Part shown: piece by piece, positions 53,507 through 62,376 of the stretch | Position numbering within the stretch: the first letter of the stretch is position 1 | Layout of the letters: each line of letters begins with the position of its first letter | Position numbers and translations under genes: made by a program | NCBI RefSeq assembly: GCF_001552595.1 | Contig: NZ_BCRM01000018.1 | Location: 1 to 64,000 of the forward strand | From: Rhodococcus erythropolis NBRC 15567 | GTDB taxonomy: Bacteria > Actinomycetota > Actinomycetes > Mycobacteriales > Mycobacteriaceae | DNA length: 64,000 nt | Direction of reading: 5' to 3' | Notes under the pieces: generated by a model | The model's input: the letters and a program-made list of their open reading frames with translations, nothing else | Database searches by the model: none | Told to the model about the DNA's origin: nothing

Positions 53507-54277
53507 ATGACTGTCGCAGCGAACAACCCTCGTCCGCGCAACCGAGTGCTCGTCATCCTTCTCGTGGTGATCGCCGTGCTCGTGGCGGCACTCGTCGGTG
53601 GAGAACTGTACGTACGCAACCAGGTGAAGACCTGCATGGCCGATCAGTTCCAGAGCGAACTGGGATCCCAGGTCGACGTCGGGTTGAGCTGGAAGCCCGT
53701 ACTCCTGCAGGCAGTCGACAAGAAGGTGCCGTACATCAGCATCGACAGTGACGACTCTTCGTTCGGCCCCGCAACGGGCATGCAGGTTCACGCGAAGGTG
53801 AACGACATCAACTTGCAGCCCTCGGCGGGTAACAGCGGCACCATCGGCAGCTCCAGCGCCGACGTCACCTGGTCTACCGCAGGCATTCTCGCCACCTTGC
53901 AGGAGCAGACCTTCGGTGGCCTCGTCTCCGGCGTCACCGCCGACTCGAGCGCCGGAACACTCGCGTTCGACGTCGGACCGGTCGGGCTCGCGAAGCTCAC
54001 GGTCAAGCCCACCGTCACCAACGGTGTGGTCGACGTTCAGACCGTCGGCGCCGAGATTCTCGGATTAGGTCTGCCGACAGACCTGGTCGACGGCATCGTC
54101 CAGACACTCACCGACAGCCTGCAGACGTACCCGCTGGACATGAAGCCCACCAAGCTGACCGTCACCGACGACGCAATCCAGATCTCACTGGAGGGCGGCG
54201 CTTACGCCATGCCCGTCGCCGACGCGAACAACCAGAACGCCTCGGCGGTGCCGGACAGCTGCGGCCTGCTGACCTAG
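53507..54277 (+). CDS. DUF2993 (LmeA-like) membrane-anchored protein
   Basis: The 256-residue protein has one N-terminal transmembrane anchor ([20 protein letters not shown]). A DUF2993 extracytoplasmic domain follows, with the [15 protein letters not shown] and [12 protein letters not shown]-like regions and a tail ending VPDSCGLLT. Family members include LmeA, which affects lipomannan/phospholipid handling in mycobacteria; the precise role here is unknown. The ATG has GGGAAGA upstream. It converges with deoC and overlaps by 4 bp at the 3' end. Confidence 0.8.
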   Translation: MTVAANNPRPRNRVLVILLVVIAVLVAALVGGELYVRNQVKTCMADQFQSELGSQVDVGLSWKPVLLQAVDKKVPYISIDSDDSSFGPATGMQVHAKVNDINLQPSAGNSGTIGSSSADVTWSTAGILATLQEQTFGGLVSGVTADSSAGTLAFDVGPVGLAKLTVKPTVTNGVVDVQTVGAEILGLGLPTDLVDGIVQTLTDSLQTYPLDMKPTKLTVTDDAIQISLEGGAYAMPVADANNQNASAVPDSCGLLT

Positions 54278-54939
54278 TCGGTCAGACCGTCCAATACTGC
54301 TCGGGTTCCGGACAATCCGAGACGGGTGGCGCCGGCCGCAATCATGTCGAGTGCTGCCTGCGTCGTACGTATTCCGCCACTGGCCTTGACTCCCACGCCT
54401 GGGCCGACCGTCCGTGCCATCAGTTCGACGGCCTCGACCGTCGCCCCACCCGCGGGATGGAATCCGGTGGAGGTCTTGACGAAATTCGCCCCGGCGCGCA
54501 CGGCCGCGCGGCAGCATTCGACGATGGCCTCGTCGGACAGAGCAGCGGTTTCGAGGATCACTTTGAGGATCGCACTCTCCCCCATCGCCTCACGGACGGT
54601 GAGGATGTCTGCGAGCACAGCGCTGTAGTCGCCCGCGACCGCCGCCCCCACGTCGATGACCATGTCGATCTCGGCTGCGCCCTGATCGACGGCCAGTCGC
54701 GCCTCGGCACCCTTGACCAGTGAATGATGCTTCCCCGACGGGAATCCGACGACGGCCGCCGTCACCAGTCCGTCGGCGCGAATCGGCAACATCGACGGCG
54801 AGACGCAGACGGCCAGCACACCGAGGCTGCGTGCCTCGTCGATCAGGGCGGTCACATCGGCCGCGGTGGCTTCGGGTTTGAGGAGAGTGTGGTCCACCAT
54901 CGCGGCAACCTGGGAACGAGTGAGTGCAGCTTCAGACAT
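54274..54939 (-). CDS. deoC: Deoxyribose-phosphate aldolase
   Basis: The 221-residue class I aldolase has the Schiff-base Lys155 in [11 protein letters not shown], and DMVIDVGA plus [10 protein letters not shown], all typical of DeoC. It cleaves deoxyribose-5-phosphate into acetaldehyde and glyceraldehyde-3-phosphate. The ATG at 54939 is chosen over a longer frame; the Shine-Dalgarno is weak. It is divergent from purU by 64 bp. Confidence 0.95.
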   Translation of the reverse strand: MSEAALTRSQVAAMVDHTLLKPEATAADVTALIDEARSLGVLAVCVSPSMLPIRADGLVTAAVVGFPSGKHHSLVKGAEARLAVDQGAAEIDMVIDVGAAVAGDYSAVLADILTVREAMGESAILKVILETAALSDEAIVECCRAAVRAGANFVKTSTGFHPAGGATVEAVELMARTVGPGVGVKASGGIRTTQAALDMIAAGATRLGLSGTRAVLDGLTD

Positions 54940-55003
54940 GATGGAAAGCTTGGCACACCACCACGCGACCGTCGCCGCAGCCGCACCTGAGAGACTAGGC
55001 CGC

Positions 55004-55891
55004 ATGACCGCTGCACCTTCGATCGACGATCGTCGCTATGTTCTTTCCCTCGGCTGCCCCGACACCACGGGCATCGTCGCACGCATCTCGACCTTTCTCA
55101 CCGACGTCGGTGGATGGATCGTGGAGGCCGCATACCACGCCGATGCCGACACCGGATGGTTCTTCACGCGTCAGGCGGTCCGTGCGTCGTCTGTGAGCAT
55201 GAGCATCGACGAGCTTCGTGAACGGTTCAAAGCTGTTGCGGCCGAGATCGGTCCGGAAACCGAGTGGACTCTTCACGACTCCGGCGCACCCAAGAAGATC
55301 GTGCTGCTCGTGAGCAAGGAAGGCCACTGCTTGCATGACCTCCTGGGCCGCGCCGCGGGCGGAGAACTTCCGGCAGAGATCAGCGCCGTCATCGGAAATC
55401 ACGAGGACCTGCGCAGTGTCACCGAGCGCCACGGGATCGACTTCCACCACGTTCCGTTCGCCAAGGACCCGGCCGAACGGGGACCGTCCTTCGAGAAGGT
55501 CCGCGCCCTGGTCGACGCCCACAACCCCGACGCCGTGGTTCTTGCACGCTTCATGCAGGTGCTTCCCGAATCACTGTGCGAGCACTGGGCCGGCCGCGCG
55601 ATCAACATCCACCACAGCTTCTTGCCGTCGTTCATCGGTGCCCGCCCCTATCACCAGGCGTTCGCCCGCGGCGTGAAGTTGATCGGCGCCACCTGCCACT
55701 ACGTGACCGCCGAACTCGATGCCGGTCCGATCATCGAGCAGGACGTGATCCGCGTTGACCACGCCGACGATGTCGCCGACATGGTCCGCCAGGGTCGAGA
55801 CATCGAAAAGCTCGTGCTCTCACGCGGACTGCGCTGGCACCTCGAGGATCGTGTTCTGGTCCACGGGCGCAAGACGGTCGTCTTCAGCTAG
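55004..55891 (+). CDS. purU: Formyltetrahydrofolate deformylase
   Basis: The 295-residue protein has an N-terminal ACT domain (about 12-90: [18 protein letters not shown]) and a formyltransferase-like catalytic domain. The Asn201/His203 pair is visible in [11 protein letters not shown], and Asp239 in ELDAGPII. It hydrolyses 10-formyl-THF to formate and THF, supplying formate or balancing one-carbon units. It is a single gene between deoC and the hydrolase. Confidence 0.95.
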   Translation: MTAAPSIDDRRYVLSLGCPDTTGIVARISTFLTDVGGWIVEAAYHADADTGWFFTRQAVRASSVSMSIDELRERFKAVAAEIGPETEWTLHDSGAPKKIVLLVSKEGHCLHDLLGRAAGGELPAEISAVIGNHEDLRSVTERHGIDFHHVPFAKDPAERGPSFEKVRALVDAHNPDAVVLARFMQVLPESLCEHWAGRAINIHHSFLPSFIGARPYHQAFARGVKLIGATCHYVTAELDAGPIIEQDVIRVDHADDVADMVRQGRDIEKLVLSRGLRWHLEDRVLVHGRKTVVFS

Positions 55892-55903
55892 AGCTGCGTT
55901 GCG

Positions 55904-56935
55904 CTAGAGATTGCGCAGTCGCACGATTTCCTTGTCGAACTCGTCGATGTTCTCGATCGACGACATGTGACCGACGCCCGGCAACACGATCAACCGTTCG
56001 AGGTTGCCGGCGTCGTCGAGGACCTGCGCAAGCTTGCGCGCATGGACCGGTGGAGTGAGCCGATCGAGCGAACCGACGAGCACGGTGGTCGGCACTTCGA
56101 GATTGTCGAGTCCCTCGTGAATGTCGAGGGTGCTCAGCGCTGCTCCCCAACCGCCACGAATACGCGGCTTGCACTCACGAACGATGTTCTCGCAGAACTG
56201 AATCTCGGCCTTGGTCGCGTTCGGTGACATCGAGACGTACTGGATCGCCTTCGTCATGGCGCCCGAGGAGACAAACGGAACGGGCGAACTGAGGATGGCG
56301 CGGCCCACGGGGACCGGCACCCGAGGAAAGCGATTGGGCAGTGGGATGACCGTGGTCTCGGCGATCAACCTTTCACTCGCGGTGCTCGCGAGCATGACCG
56401 CCGACGCGTACTTCTTGACCTCGTCGGGGTGACGACCAGCCCAGGCGATGATGCTCATCCCGCCCATGCTGTGACCGACGATGACCGCCTTCTTGTCCTC
56501 GCGAACCGTGGCTGCCAGCACGGCAGAAAGGTCGTCGGCGAGGACGTCCGGGCCGAGCGGAAGATTACCGACGGTGCTGCGTCCGTGACCGCGCTGGTCG
56601 TAGGTGATGACGCGATATTCACCGGCAAGCGCATTGACCTGCGGGTACCAGAATTCGGTTGAGCACGTCCAGCCGTGACTGAGAACGATCGGATCGCCGT
56701 CGACGGGACCGTAAGCCCGGACATTGATGATCGCACCGTCGTCGGTGGTCAGTTCACTGATATCAGCTTTGAGCGTCGGAGTCTTCAGGAGTGCGTTGGG
56801 CTCGACGTCGCTCGAAAGAGTCAACCCGCGCGTGGATCGCCGATGACGGATCCCAGCGACTGCCGCAACGAGTGCTCCCACCCCGACGGCGCCTGCCAGT
56901 ACTCGAAGCTCTGTGGTGCGCGAACGACTGGACAT
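55904..56935 (-). CDS. Alpha/beta hydrolase with N-terminal membrane segment
   Basis: The 343-residue protein has a hydrophobic N-terminal segment (LAGAVGVGALVAAVAGI) that probably anchors it. The hydrolase core follows: IVLSHGWTCSTEF, nucleophile elbow GHSMGG with a serine, VLVGSLDRLTPP, and the catalytic His in LPGVGHMSSIE. Substrate unknown; this class includes lipases and epoxide hydrolase-like enzymes. The mycobacterial relative lies near the hbhA cluster. A perfect 14-bp palindrome lies ~80 bp upstream. Confidence 0.83.
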   Translation of the reverse strand: MSSRSRTTELRVLAGAVGVGALVAAVAGIRHRRSTRGLTLSSDVEPNALLKTPTLKADISELTTDDGAIINVRAYGPVDGDPIVLSHGWTCSTEFWYPQVNALAGEYRVITYDQRGHGRSTVGNLPLGPDVLADDLSAVLAATVREDKKAVIVGHSMGGMSIIAWAGRHPDEVKKYASAVMLASTASERLIAETTVIPLPNRFPRVPVPVGRAILSSPVPFVSSGAMTKAIQYVSMSPNATKAEIQFCENIVRECKPRIRGGWGAALSTLDIHEGLDNLEVPTTVLVGSLDRLTPPVHARKLAQVLDDAGNLERLIVLPGVGHMSSIENIDEFDKEIVRLRNL

Positions 56936-57013
56936 GCATTTACCCCTGACTGCTGCTGACGACAGACGGATGCAATCTATGTGTGACTGCCGTTAACCGA
57001 CACTATCACTCGA

Positions 57014-57027
57014 ACAACGCGCGTTGT
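57014..57027. promoter_or_regulatory. Perfect 14-bp palindrome
   Basis: ACAACGCGCGTTGT is a perfect palindrome in the 168-bp gap upstream of the hydrolase. It is typical of a TetR/GntR-class operator. A hairpin CGGTGAC/GTCACCG lies further along at 57058-57081, at the end of the DUF2516 gene, and may terminate it. Confidence 0.45.
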
Positions 57028-57103
57028 CAGCGTTGGAGCGAAGAGTGGGGCAACACACGGTGACCTGGAACCGCGTCACCGGATGAGCAGAAACCGCGGC
57101 CCA

Positions 57104-57400
57104 CTACCAGCGGGAACCGCCATGCTGGATGTCGTCCACGCGCGGTCGAACGTCGACGAGATATACACACACTGCAACAACCGCGATGATGCCCAGGAGA
57201 CCGACTGGGGATGTCGCCAGCAGGATCAACGCCGCAACGATCAGAATTCCGAGCCAGATCGGCTTGGTCAATTTGTTGACCGCGGTAAAGGCGTCCGGAC
57301 GCTGCCTGACGGCATGAACGATCGCGTAGACAGCACCCACCAACGCGAGCACTTTCAGTGCGAGAAAGATCAGACCGACTAGCCCATCGACTTGAGTCAC
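57104..57400 (-). CDS. DUF2516 family small membrane protein
   Basis: The 98-residue protein has three hydrophobic segments (LVGLIFLALKVLALVGAVYA, IWLGILIVAALILLA, VGLLGIIAVVAVCVYLV) and ends RVDDIQHGGSRW. It belongs to the DUF2516 family, found next to hbhA in mycobacteria (recalled Rv0476). The GTG at 57400 has AGGA 7 nt upstream. Function unknown, perhaps membrane-associated support of HbhA or lipid handling. Confidence 0.85.
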   Translation of the reverse strand: MTQVDGLVGLIFLALKVLALVGAVYAIVHAVRQRPDAFTAVNKLTKPIWLGILIVAALILLATSPVGLLGIIAVVAVCVYLVDVRPRVDDIQHGGSRW

Positions 57401-57438
57401 AACTACATCCTAAGTTCTCATCCGGTTCCCGACGAACA

Positions 57439-57476
57439 CGAAGGCTCCCACACTCGGCTGAGCGCGGGAGCCTTCG
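57439..57476 (-). terminator. Hairpin after hbhA gene
   Basis: CGAAGGCTCCC (57439-57449) and GGGAGCCTTCG (57466-57476) are perfect 11-bp complements around a 16-nt loop, 20 bp after the hbhA stop. It should terminate hbhA before the DUF2516 promoter. Confidence 0.75.
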
Positions 57477-57496
57477 TCAGGTGGAGCTGGGCAAAA

Positions 57497-58324
57497 TCAG
57501 GCCTTCTTGGCCGGAGCAGCCTTCTTGGCCGGAGCCGGCGCGGTGGCCTTGGCCGGAGCAGCCTTGGCCGGTGCAGCCTTGGCCGGAGCAGCCTTCTTGG
57601 CGGCGGTGGTTGCGCGCTCCTGGACGTCGGACGCAGCAGCGGTCACGCGAGCGGCAGCTTCCTTGGAAGCCTCGTCTGCCTGGTCACCGAGGTCGAGGAC
57701 CTTCAGTGCAGCCTCGTCGCCTGCATCGGCGATCTTCTCGCCGGCGTCAGCGATCTTCTCGCCGACCTCTTCTGCGGTGTCGGAGATGCGTCCGGCGGCG
57801 CGGCCGGCCAGCTTGGCAGCCTGCTCGCCCACGGCGCGCGTCTGACGAGCAACGGTTCCGAGTGCATCTTCGGTCAGCTCGACGGCGTCGCCGAGTGCCG
57901 ACTCTGCAGCAGCGATGCCCTCTTCGACTGCGGGCTGCTTGCGGATGCGCTCGACTGCGTCTTCGCCACGCTCTGCGAGGGAGTTGTACAGATCGCCGGC
58001 AACCTTGAGGTATGCCTCGGCGACCTTGCGGAGTTCCTCGGGTGCGAACTTCTCTCGCAGCTCGGCGAGCTCTTCGGGCAGCTCGGACGGCAGGCCGGCG
58101 AGACGCTCGCGCAGTGCCTCGACGCTCTCGGCAACGTCACCCTGAACGGAAGCAAGCTTCTCGCGGGCACCGTCGACACGGCCGTTGACGTCACCCTGGG
58201 TGTTCTCGGCGCGCTCACGAACCTGAGCGACTACATCGGCCACGGCCTGGACAACCAGGTCGCCTGCGCCGACAGCGGCGTAGAGCGAGGTCTTGACGCT
58301 GTCGATGGCGTTCTTGTCAGTCAT
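57497..58324 (-). CDS. hbhA: Heparin-binding hemagglutinin-like protein
   Basis: The 275-residue protein has an extended coiled-coil N-terminal region (about 1-200; VADVVAQVRERAENTQGDV, ELAELREKFAPEELRKVA). The C-terminus is Lys/Ala/Pro-rich (APAKKAAPAKAAPAKAA type, about 230-275), the typical heparin-binding tail. In mycobacteria HbhA binds heparan sulfate and associates with intracellular lipid inclusions. No signal peptide is seen, as for HbhA. It overlaps the upstream XRE gene by 8 bp. Confidence 0.9.
   Translation of the reverse strand: MTDKNAIDSVKTSLYAAVGAGDLVVQAVADVVAQVRERAENTQGDVNGRVDGAREKLASVQGDVAESVEALRERLAGLPSELPEELAELREKFAPEELRKVAEAYLKVAGDLYNSLAERGEDAVERIRKQPAVEEGIAAAESALGDAVELTEDALGTVARQTRAVGEQAAKLAGRAAGRISDTAEEVGEKIADAGEKIADAGDEAALKVLDLGDQADEASKEAAARVTAAASDVQERATTAAKKAAPAKAAPAKAAPAKATAPAPAKKAAPAKKA
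57500..57602. repeat. Lys/Ala/Pro coding repeat in hbhA tail
   Basis: Units of about 15-18 nt encoding Ala-Lys-Ala-Ala-Pro are repeated in tandem in the last ~100 bp of hbhA. Copy number probably varies between strains. Post-translational Lys methylation in this tail is known in mycobacteria. Confidence 0.8.
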
Positions 58325-58823
58325 CTTGTTCTCCTAGTGAAGTCTCGGTGTCTGGAATTGCGGCCGATTCAGCGAAATCGGGCGCTGCGGCTGGTCTGGA
58401 CGACTCGTTCTCGCGACAGAACGAGTCGTAGATTTCGAGCAGTACTTGCTTCTGCCGTTCGTTGATGGCCGTCTCGGCCAACACCGCGTCCCTGATGGGA
58501 CTGTGCGGGCGTTGTTCGAGATATCCCGCTTGGACGTACAGGACTTCTGATGAGACCCGAAGACCCTTGGCAATTTGCGCCAGTACGTCTGCCGACGGTT
58601 TGCGCAATCCGCGTTCGATCTGACTCAGATACGGATTGCTGACGCCGGCGAGTTGAGCAAGTTGGCGCATCGAAACTTGGGCGGCTTCCCGCTGTGCACG
58701 AATGAACCCCCCGATGTCGTGTGCCGCAGAGCTGACGACGCGAGCTGCCAAGTCGCTTGCTCCGGCTGCGGCACCGGATAATTCACGATCTCCGTCATCG
58801 GAGTTCGTCGACTTCGCTGGCAT
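58317..58823 (-). CDS. XRE-family HTH regulator (Rv0474-like)
   Basis: The 168-residue protein has an XRE helix-turn-helix, VSMRQLAQLAGVSNPYLSQ then IERGLRKPSADVLAQIAKGL, at about residues 50-90, and an acidic, Ala-rich tail. It lies directly upstream of hbhA, overlapping by 8 bp, and so probably controls hbhA. The ATG at 58823 follows GGAGGACGCA. Three 9-bp elements at 12-bp spacing lie ~44-76 bp upstream. Mycobacterial Rv0474 is the recalled counterpart. Confidence 0.88.
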   Translation of the reverse strand: MPAKSTNSDDGDRELSGAAAGASDLAARVVSSAAHDIGGFIRAQREAAQVSMRQLAQLAGVSNPYLSQIERGLRKPSADVLAQIAKGLRVSSEVLYVQAGYLEQRPHSPIRDAVLAETAINERQKQVLLEIYDSFCRENESSRPAAAPDFAESAAIPDTETSLGEQDD

Positions 58824-58866
58824 TGCGTCCTCCCTTTCCAGTGGACATTTCCCAGGATAGGAGAGG

Positions 58867-58899
58867 GTGCTAACTATTGCAAGCACTACTGCTAGCACT
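58867..58899 (-). promoter_or_regulatory. Iteron-like repeats upstream of XRE gene
   Basis: On the minus strand the elements read AGTGCTAGC (58899-58891), AGTGCTTGC (58887-58879) and AGTTAGCAC (58875-58867), at an even 12-bp spacing. The third is diverged. This 33-bp array lies 44 bp upstream of the XRE ATG. It is likely its operator, with one helical turn plus about 1-2 bp between units. Confidence 0.55.
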
Positions 58900-58926
58900 C
58901 GTGGTGGACGTCACATACCGGACAGC

Positions 58927-60207
58927 TCAGCCGAAGATGAGCGTCGAAATCGTGTAGATCAGCAGCCCGGCGATAGATCCGACAACGGTGCCGTTGATAC
59001 GGATGAACTGAAGATCTCGACCGACCTGCAGCTCGATCTTCTGGCTCGCTTCGTCGGCATCCCACCGCTCGACCGTGTCGCTGATGACTCCGGTGATCTC
59101 GTCGGTGTAGTTCTCCGCGATGTACTTGGTGCCCTGCACCAGCCAGCCGTCGACCTTCTCACGCATGGATTCGTCGTCTCGCAGCCTGATTCCGAAGCCG
59201 GCCACGTTCTCGGCGACCTTGGTCCGCAGGGTGCTGTTCGGATCGTCGACCGACTCCATGATGAGGCGCTTGGCGACCTGCCACGTCGAGGACGCCAGAC
59301 CCGTCACTTCCTCGCGGCCCATGATCTCCGCCTTGATCCCTTCGGCCTTCTTGATGGTCTCCGGGTCGTTCTGCAGATCATCGGCGAAGTCGATCAGGAA
59401 GCGGTTGGCGGCGAGACGTACCTCGTGTTCCGGGTTGGAACGGACCTTCCAGGTGAACTCGACGAGTTCCTTGTAGATCTTCTCCCCCAGCATCGCGTCG
59501 ACGAATTTCGGCGACCACGCCGGCGAATCGCGAACGATCACACGGTCGATCGTCTCCTGGCTGCCGAGTGCCCACTGATGCGCGCGCTCGGCAAGCAATT
59601 CGATGATCGGCAGTTGCTTGTTGTCCTTGAGCAACTCCCCGAGCACTCGGCCGATCGGCGGTCCCCACATGGGCTCGGCCAGCCGCTTCACGATCGTGTT
59701 GTCGATGATCTGGGCAATGTCCTCGTCGCGAAGAACCTCGACCATCCCGCGCAATACCGTCGACGTCTCGGCGGCGACGCGAGCGGCATTGGCAGGTTCA
59801 GCCATCCACGTACCGAGGCGGAGCGGAATCTGCGCCTGCTGCACCTTGGCCGACACAACCTCGGGAGCCAGGAAGTTCTGACCGACGAACGAGCTCAAAC
59901 TGGCTCCGAGCTGGTCTTTCTTACGCTTGATGATGGCAGTGTGCGGGATGGGAAGCCCCATCGGATGACGGAAGAGCGCGGTGACGGCAAACCAGTCGGC
60001 AAGCGCGCCGACCATGCCCGCCTCGGACGCGGCCCGGACGTACCCGACCCACTCTCCGGCGCCGCGGGATTCCTGCCACCGGCAGAAGATGTAGACCACC
60101 GTCGCGAAGCCGAGGAGGCCAGTGGCGAAGACTTTCATCTTGCGAAGGTCCCGACGCTTGGCGGCGTCGTCGAAGGCGGAGAGGCTCAGTTGCTGCACCC
60201 TCGCCAT
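58927..60207 (-). CDS. DUF445 family membrane protein
   Basis: The 426-residue protein has an N-terminal helix (FATGLLGFATVVYIFCRW). The DUF445 core follows, with GWVGYVRAASEAGMVGALADWFAV-type segments (GMVGALADWFAVTALFRHP) and a C-terminal membrane helix (INGTVVGSIAGLLIYTIS). DUF445 proteins are conserved bacterial membrane proteins of unknown function. The ATG at 60207 is chosen; the frame extends upstream without support. It is divergent from the madR-like gene by 170 bp. Confidence 0.87.
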   Translation of the reverse strand: MARVQQLSLSAFDDAAKRRDLRKMKVFATGLLGFATVVYIFCRWQESRGAGEWVGYVRAASEAGMVGALADWFAVTALFRHPMGLPIPHTAIIKRKKDQLGASLSSFVGQNFLAPEVVSAKVQQAQIPLRLGTWMAEPANAARVAAETSTVLRGMVEVLRDEDIAQIIDNTIVKRLAEPMWGPPIGRVLGELLKDNKQLPIIELLAERAHQWALGSQETIDRVIVRDSPAWSPKFVDAMLGEKIYKELVEFTWKVRSNPEHEVRLAANRFLIDFADDLQNDPETIKKAEGIKAEIMGREEVTGLASSTWQVAKRLIMESVDDPNSTLRTKVAENVAGFGIRLRDDESMREKVDGWLVQGTKYIAENYTDEITGVISDTVERWDADEASQKIELQVGRDLQFIRINGTVVGSIAGLLIYTISTLIFG

Positions 60208-60291
60208 TGTGCCGAAAGGTGTGACGCGGCGTAGCGCGAGCGACACGATGTCCGATTCGCTAGGACTTAATCCCCCGAACCGCGGATGTGA

Positions 60292-60310
60292 GTGCCCGAG
60301 ATAAAGGCAC
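60292..60310. promoter_or_regulatory. Dyads in madR/DUF445 divergent gap
   Basis: GTGCC (60292-60296) and GGCAC (60306-60310) form an inverted repeat of 9-nt spacing. An outer repeat ACTTAAT...ATTAAG (about 60265-60320) surrounds it. As this gap separates a TetR gene from a divergent gene, it is a candidate auto-operator. The evidence is modest. Confidence 0.4.
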
Positions 60311-60377
60311 GGACATTAAGCTGGACCAGAAAGTAGACCGATCGGACGTGGCTCGCACCACAGATATGAGATGACTC

Positions 60378-61112
60378 GTGGCCAAGAATGCCGTGCAGGA
60401 CAACGAGCAGGTAGACGGCCCAGTCGTTGCTGATGCGAAGCCCGAGAAATCCGACGGTCGCAAGCGTCGGTGGCGCGAACACAAGATCGCTCGCCGCGAG
60501 GAACTCGTCGACGGCACCATCGCTGCTATCCGGGCACGCGGCCGTGAGATCGGCATGGACGAGATCGCCTCCGAGATCGGTGTGTCCAAGACCGTGCTCT
60601 ACCGGTACTTCGCCGACAAGAGCGACCTCACCACCGCCACGATGATGCGGTACGTCGAGACCATCCTGTCGCCGCGTATCTACGAAGCGATCAGCGGTGA
60701 TCTCGACGATTTCGAACTCACCCAGGCCAGCATCACCGCGTACGTCGAGACGGTGGCATCCGACCCCGACATCTACCTCTACGTCATGGCCAACGGCGCC
60801 GGCGCCAACCGCGACGTCGTTGCCGATTCCGAGCGCATGATCGCCGAATTGCTCTCCACGGTGTTGGGCAATCGTCTTCGCGAGATGGAGATGGATTCCG
60901 GCGGTTCCCTGCCGTGGGCGTTCGGGATCGTCGGCGGAATTCAGCTCGCGACGCACTGGTGGATCTCCAACAAGTCGATGTCCGCAGAATCGCTGATCGA
61001 CTACCTCACCATGATGACGTGGGGCGGCATCACCGGCATTGCTGCGGTCAACGGATCACCGGCCAAGTTCAAGTCGGTTCCGCATCCCCTCGTCAAGCCT
61101 GCCGAGGACTGA
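60378..61112 (+). CDS. madR: TetR-family regulator (MadR-like)
   Basis: The 244-residue protein has a TetR HTH, MDEIASEIGVSKTVLYRYFA, at about residues 60-79, and an effector domain with WAFGIVGGIQLATHWWIS. By synteny (upstream of the hbhA cluster) it corresponds to recalled Rv0472c, the MadR regulator of mycolic acid desaturation. The GTG start is chosen. Direct control of desaturase genes, not present here, is inference. It is followed by a hairpin at 61136-61158. Confidence 0.8.
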   Translation: MAKNAVQDNEQVDGPVVADAKPEKSDGRKRRWREHKIARREELVDGTIAAIRARGREIGMDEIASEIGVSKTVLYRYFADKSDLTTATMMRYVETILSPRIYEAISGDLDDFELTQASITAYVETVASDPDIYLYVMANGAGANRDVVADSERMIAELLSTVLGNRLREMEMDSGGSLPWAFGIVGGIQLATHWWISNKSMSAESLIDYLTMMTWGGITGIAAVNGSPAKFKSVPHPLVKPAED

Positions 61113-61135
61113 CTCGCCCGAGACCGAACTTTCGA

Positions 61136-61158
61136 GCCACAGGGGTCGATCCTGTGGC
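61136..61158 (+). terminator. Hairpin after madR-like gene
   Basis: GCCACAGG (61136-61143) and CCTGTGGC (61151-61158) are perfect complements around a 7-nt loop, with a short U-containing stretch after. It ends the madR-like transcript, just 12 bp before the PPK2 ATG, so it could also affect PPK2 expression. Confidence 0.7.
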
Positions 61159-61169
61159 ACTCTTTCGGC

Positions 61170-62024
61170 ATGGCACAAGACTCGCTGTGGGAAACACCGG
61201 CCGCCAAGACACTGCGGGCGGAGCCCGGGTTCGAACTCGATCAACTCGATCGCAACAGCACTCCGGGATTCACCGGAAACAAAGCTGACGGCGAACGTCT
61301 ACTCGAGGAGCGCGGCGCGGTCCTGTCCGACCTGCAGGAGTTGCTCTACGCCAACGGCAGGTCCGGGGACAGCCGTTCCATCCTGCTGGTCCTGCAAGGA
61401 ATGGACACCGCAGGCAAGGGTGGCATGGTCCGACACGTGATCGGTCACGTGGATCCTTCGGGAGTTCAGCACGCGGCCTTCGGCGTCCCGACCGAAGAGG
61501 AAAAGCAACATCACTACCTCTGGCGGATCAAGAAGGAACTCCCCCGCGGCGGCTATCTTGGTGTGTTCGATCGCTCCCACTACGAGGATGTCCTGGTCGT
61601 GCGTGTCCACGATCTTGTCCCTGAGGATGTCTGGAGCGCGCGCTACGACGAGATCAACCAGTTCGAGAAGGAACTCGTCGACGCCGGAACCACCATCGTG
61701 AAGGTGGCGATGTTCGTCTCGCTCGACGAGCAGAAGAAGCGGCTCGAAGAGCGGCTCGACCGCCCGGACAAGTACTGGAAGTACAACCCGGGTGACGTGA
61801 CCGAACGCGGTTTGTGGCCTGCATATCAACAGGCGTATCAGGCAATGCTCGACAAGACGTCGACCGAGCACGCGCCGTGGTACGTCGTGCCGTGTGATCG
61901 GAAGTGGTACAGCCGAATTGCGGTCACGGAGCTACTGATCGACGCTCTGGAAAAGCTCGATCTCGACTGGCCGCCTGCCAACTTCGACATCGAGGCGGAG
62001 AAGGCGCGACTGGCACAGTCCTGA
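61170..62024 (+). CDS. ppk2: Polyphosphate kinase 2 family protein
   Basis: The 284-residue PPK2-family enzyme has Walker A GMDTAGKGG (residues ~77-85) and Walker B GVFDRSHYEDV with Asp134. The later WYVVPCDRKWYSRIAV motif fits the family. PPK2 enzymes transfer phosphate between polyphosphate and nucleotides; whether it acts on AMP, ADP or GDP cannot be decided by eye. It may work with Ppx elsewhere in the window. The ATG directly follows a hairpin. Confidence 0.9.
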   Translation: MAQDSLWETPAAKTLRAEPGFELDQLDRNSTPGFTGNKADGERLLEERGAVLSDLQELLYANGRSGDSRSILLVLQGMDTAGKGGMVRHVIGHVDPSGVQHAAFGVPTEEEKQHHYLWRIKKELPRGGYLGVFDRSHYEDVLVVRVHDLVPEDVWSARYDEINQFEKELVDAGTTIVKVAMFVSLDEQKKRLEERLDRPDKYWKYNPGDVTERGLWPAYQQAYQAMLDKTSTEHAPWYVVPCDRKWYSRIAVTELLIDALEKLDLDWPPANFDIEAEKARLAQS

Positions 62025-62040
62025 TCAGAAGCAGTCCTGA

Positions 62041-62262
62041 TCAGAACAGGTGTGGGGATTCGCGGTGCACTTTGTGGTCGTGATGAACGGTGCTGGTGTA
62101 CAGGGCAACCGCCAGTCCGATGGACGCGACGCCGGCGAGCCCGGCAATCAACGCCCAACCACCGTGCCCTGAACCGGCGGCCACGAGAAAGCTGCCGAGA
62201 CAGACAACTGTGGCCAGCACCAGGAAATACGACGCCCACGCTGCAAAGAGATTGAGCTTCAT
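62041..62262 (-). CDS. Small two-helix membrane protein (73 aa)
   Basis: The 73-residue protein has two hydrophobic helices (LNLFAAWASYFLVLATVVCL and GWALIAGLAGVASIGLAVAL) and a His-rich tail HHDHKVHRESPHLF, which could bind metal or act as a pH sensor. The ATG at 62262 follows GGAGGAGCG. It is convergent with PPK2 and divergent from the DUF2231 gene. Family not recognised. Confidence 0.72.
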   Translation of the reverse strand: MKLNLFAAWASYFLVLATVVCLGSFLVAAGSGHGGWALIAGLAGVASIGLAVALYTSTVHHDHKVHRESPHLF

Positions 62263-62376
62263 CGTTCGCTCCTCCGGTCGGATCTCTTTCGTTTCGACCG
62301 TACGCCGGAGCATGACGGTCGACAAGACACTCCTGTCGTGAGGTTTCCCGACGTCTACGCCGGGTAGCCGAATTGC

